64,000 nt of DNA from Myxococcus flavus (GTDB lineage Bacteria; Myxococcota; Myxococcia; Myxococcales; Myxococcaceae): NCBI RefSeq assembly GCF_050038885.1, contig NZ_CP143624.1:9176001-9240000 (forward strand). Direction: 5' to 3'. Both the position numbers and the translations under genes were made by a program. This document shows, in pieces, positions 63,317 to 64,000 of the stretch; position 1 is the first letter of the stretch; each line of letters opens with the position of its first letter. The notes under the pieces were generated by a model. That model was not told the origin of the DNA and did no database searches. It saw only the letters and a program-made list of their open reading frames with translations.

Positions 63317-63416
63317 TGGGACGTCCCAGCGTCGCTGACGCTCCGACTGCTCGCCATGGCCGGAACGGCTGCTCGGCTTGAGCCGGAACGGGTGCTCACC
63401 ATCGCCGGAATACGCA

Positions 63417-63421
63417 CTCAT
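63417..63421. repeat. right target-site duplication CTCAT of the IS21 element
   Basis: CTCAT directly follows the right terminal base (63416) and matches the left copy exactly. Confidence 0.93.
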
Positions 63422-63506
63422 ATGCGCACCCTCCCAACCGGCAGCGCACCCTACCAAATGGACTACCCTGTAGGGAGTCTCTCCTTTCGACCACCCCTTA
63501 CCGACT

Positions 63507-63540
63507 GACGTCTGACGTCCAGCATCACTGGCTAGACGTC
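63507..63540. promoter_or_regulatory. three GACGTC sites upstream of the XRE gene
   Basis: GACGTC occurs at 63507, 63514 and 63535, spaced 7 and 21 bp (all multiples of 7). The last two sit in an inverted arrangement (GACGTCCAG, then CTGG and GACGTC). They lie 28 bp before the XRE ATG and are candidate autoregulatory operators. Confidence 0.5.
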
Positions 63541-63568
63541 TGGCATTCAATTCCACTAGGAAGAAGCC

Positions 63569-63934
63569 ATGCAGCAAGTCACTTCCGCCCACGAACTTCG
63601 CAAGCAACTCGCCACCTTCATCGGCCCTGCCGCCCGCGCCGCGCGAAGCCGTCTGGGACTGACGCAAGCCGAAGTCGCCCGGCACCTGGGGATTGCCCAC
63701 GCCGTCTATAGCCGTCTGGAGCGCGGAAAAATGCTGCCGAGCGTCCCCACCTTGCACCGCCTGTGTGAGGTGCTGGACGCGTCGCCCAACGAGTTGATGG
63801 GCCACACCCGCGCAATGCATCCCGACACGGACTCGCCCGCCCGTCGTCGCCTCTTCTACCGAGTGCGGCAGTTGGACGAGACTCGGGCCCGAGCGATGCT
63901 CGCCCTCCTTTCCCTCGGGACGTTCCATGAATGA
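63569..63934 (+). CDS. XRE-family helix-turn-helix regulator
   Basis: 121 residues. The HTH_XRE domain covers about 20-75 (AARSRLGLTQAEVARHLGIAH, then VYSRLERGKMLPSVPTL, LCEVLDASPNELMG), with a helical C-terminus of about 45 residues. AGGAAG precedes the ATG. GACGTC repeats upstream suggest self-control. It overlaps the next XRE gene by 8 nt. The pair may form a phage- or island-type switch or control the nearby kinase operon; this is inference. Confidence 0.9.
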   Translation: MQQVTSAHELRKQLATFIGPAARAARSRLGLTQAEVARHLGIAHAVYSRLERGKMLPSVPTLHRLCEVLDASPNELMGHTRAMHPDTDSPARRRLFYRVRQLDETRARAMLALLSLGTFHE

Positions 63935-64000
63935 AGAGCTGGCAATCACCATCGGCACGGTTGCGCGTGAAGCGAGGGAGAAGCTGGGGATGACGCGCGC
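63927..64000 (+). CDS. second XRE-like regulator, 5' part
   Basis: The frame from the ATG at 63927 (MNEELAITIGTVAREARE, then KLGMTR) is open to the right edge. The IGTVAREAREKLGMT core matches the first HTH helix of XRE proteins. It overlaps the preceding XRE gene by 8 nt, so translation is coupled. Only 24 residues are visible, so the length and the rest of the fold are unknown. Confidence 0.65.
   Translation, partial: MNEELAITIGTVAREAREKLGMTR

Larger units (their letters stand above)
60630..63416 (+). mobile_element. complete IS21-family insertion sequence
   Basis: 2787 bp bounded by related terminal repeats: the left end begins TGCGTGTTCCGG, and the right end, read in reverse, begins TGCGTATTCCGG. 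It carries istA and istB in order and is flanked by CTCAT duplications. TTCCGG-centred subterminal repeats lie inside both ends. No disruption of either gene is seen, so it looks recently inserted and possibly active. It is oriented against the kinase operon on its left. Confidence 0.93.

Overview
The window comes from a myxobacterium, very probably Myxococcus xanthus or a close relative. The evidence is very high GC with strongly G/C third positions, MYXO-CTERM-like C-termini, a DUF2381 protein paired with a Ser/Thr kinase, a REC/Pro-rich/Glu-rich protein matching the polarity regulator RomR, an encapsulin cargo protein ending in LTVGSLRR (EncC), a groEL lacking a linked groES, and a lexA preceded by an exact match to the Myxococcus LexA operator. 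Most of the window is core chromosome. From the tRNA-Sec gene (about 57.4 kb) onward it looks accessory.

Layout. 0-11.9 kb: agmatinase 3' end, peptidoglycan glycosyltransferase, REC-ATPase protein, HtrA protease, PEGA pseudokinase, saccharopine-dehydrogenase-like reductase, MshEN/GAF-like Pro-rich protein, VOC protein and a REC-DUF4388 regulator. 11.9-23.4 kb: a minus-strand series of exported proteins (FecR-like, TolB-like beta-propeller, Ig-like repeat protein, SdrD-like beta-barrel, MYXO-CTERM protein) that reads like an uncharacterised surface assembly. 23.4-29.5 kb: a histidine kinase and a large multi-domain hybrid sensor, divergent from lexA. 29.5-35 kb: TPR lipoprotein, outer-membrane protein, and an eno-surE-nlpD-like operon. 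35-41.4 kb: ADP-ribosylglycohydrolase-like protein, a 58-residue protein, START-like protein, glpX, thioesterase, PafA-like phosphatase, nadC.

41.4-57.4 kb: a valyl-tRNA synthetase with a long C-terminal extension ending in a histone-H1-like Lys/Ala tail; then romR, a double-CheW protein, a diguanylate cyclase, encC, a hybrid histidine kinase with a lipoprotein, groEL behind a CIRCE element, a single-domain response regulator, a TPR-zincin, and a TetR regulator divergent from an NAD-dependent oxidoreductase. Polarity and signalling genes (romR, CheW, GGDEF, REC proteins) dominate this part.

57.4-64 kb: tRNA-Sec followed by a gene-poor stretch, a DUF2381-Ser/Thr kinase operon, a complete IS21-family element (istA-istB) with sequence-defined ends and a 5-bp target duplication, and two overlapping XRE regulators running off the window. 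The IS sits 35 bp upstream of the likely kinase start and separates the kinase operon from the XRE genes.
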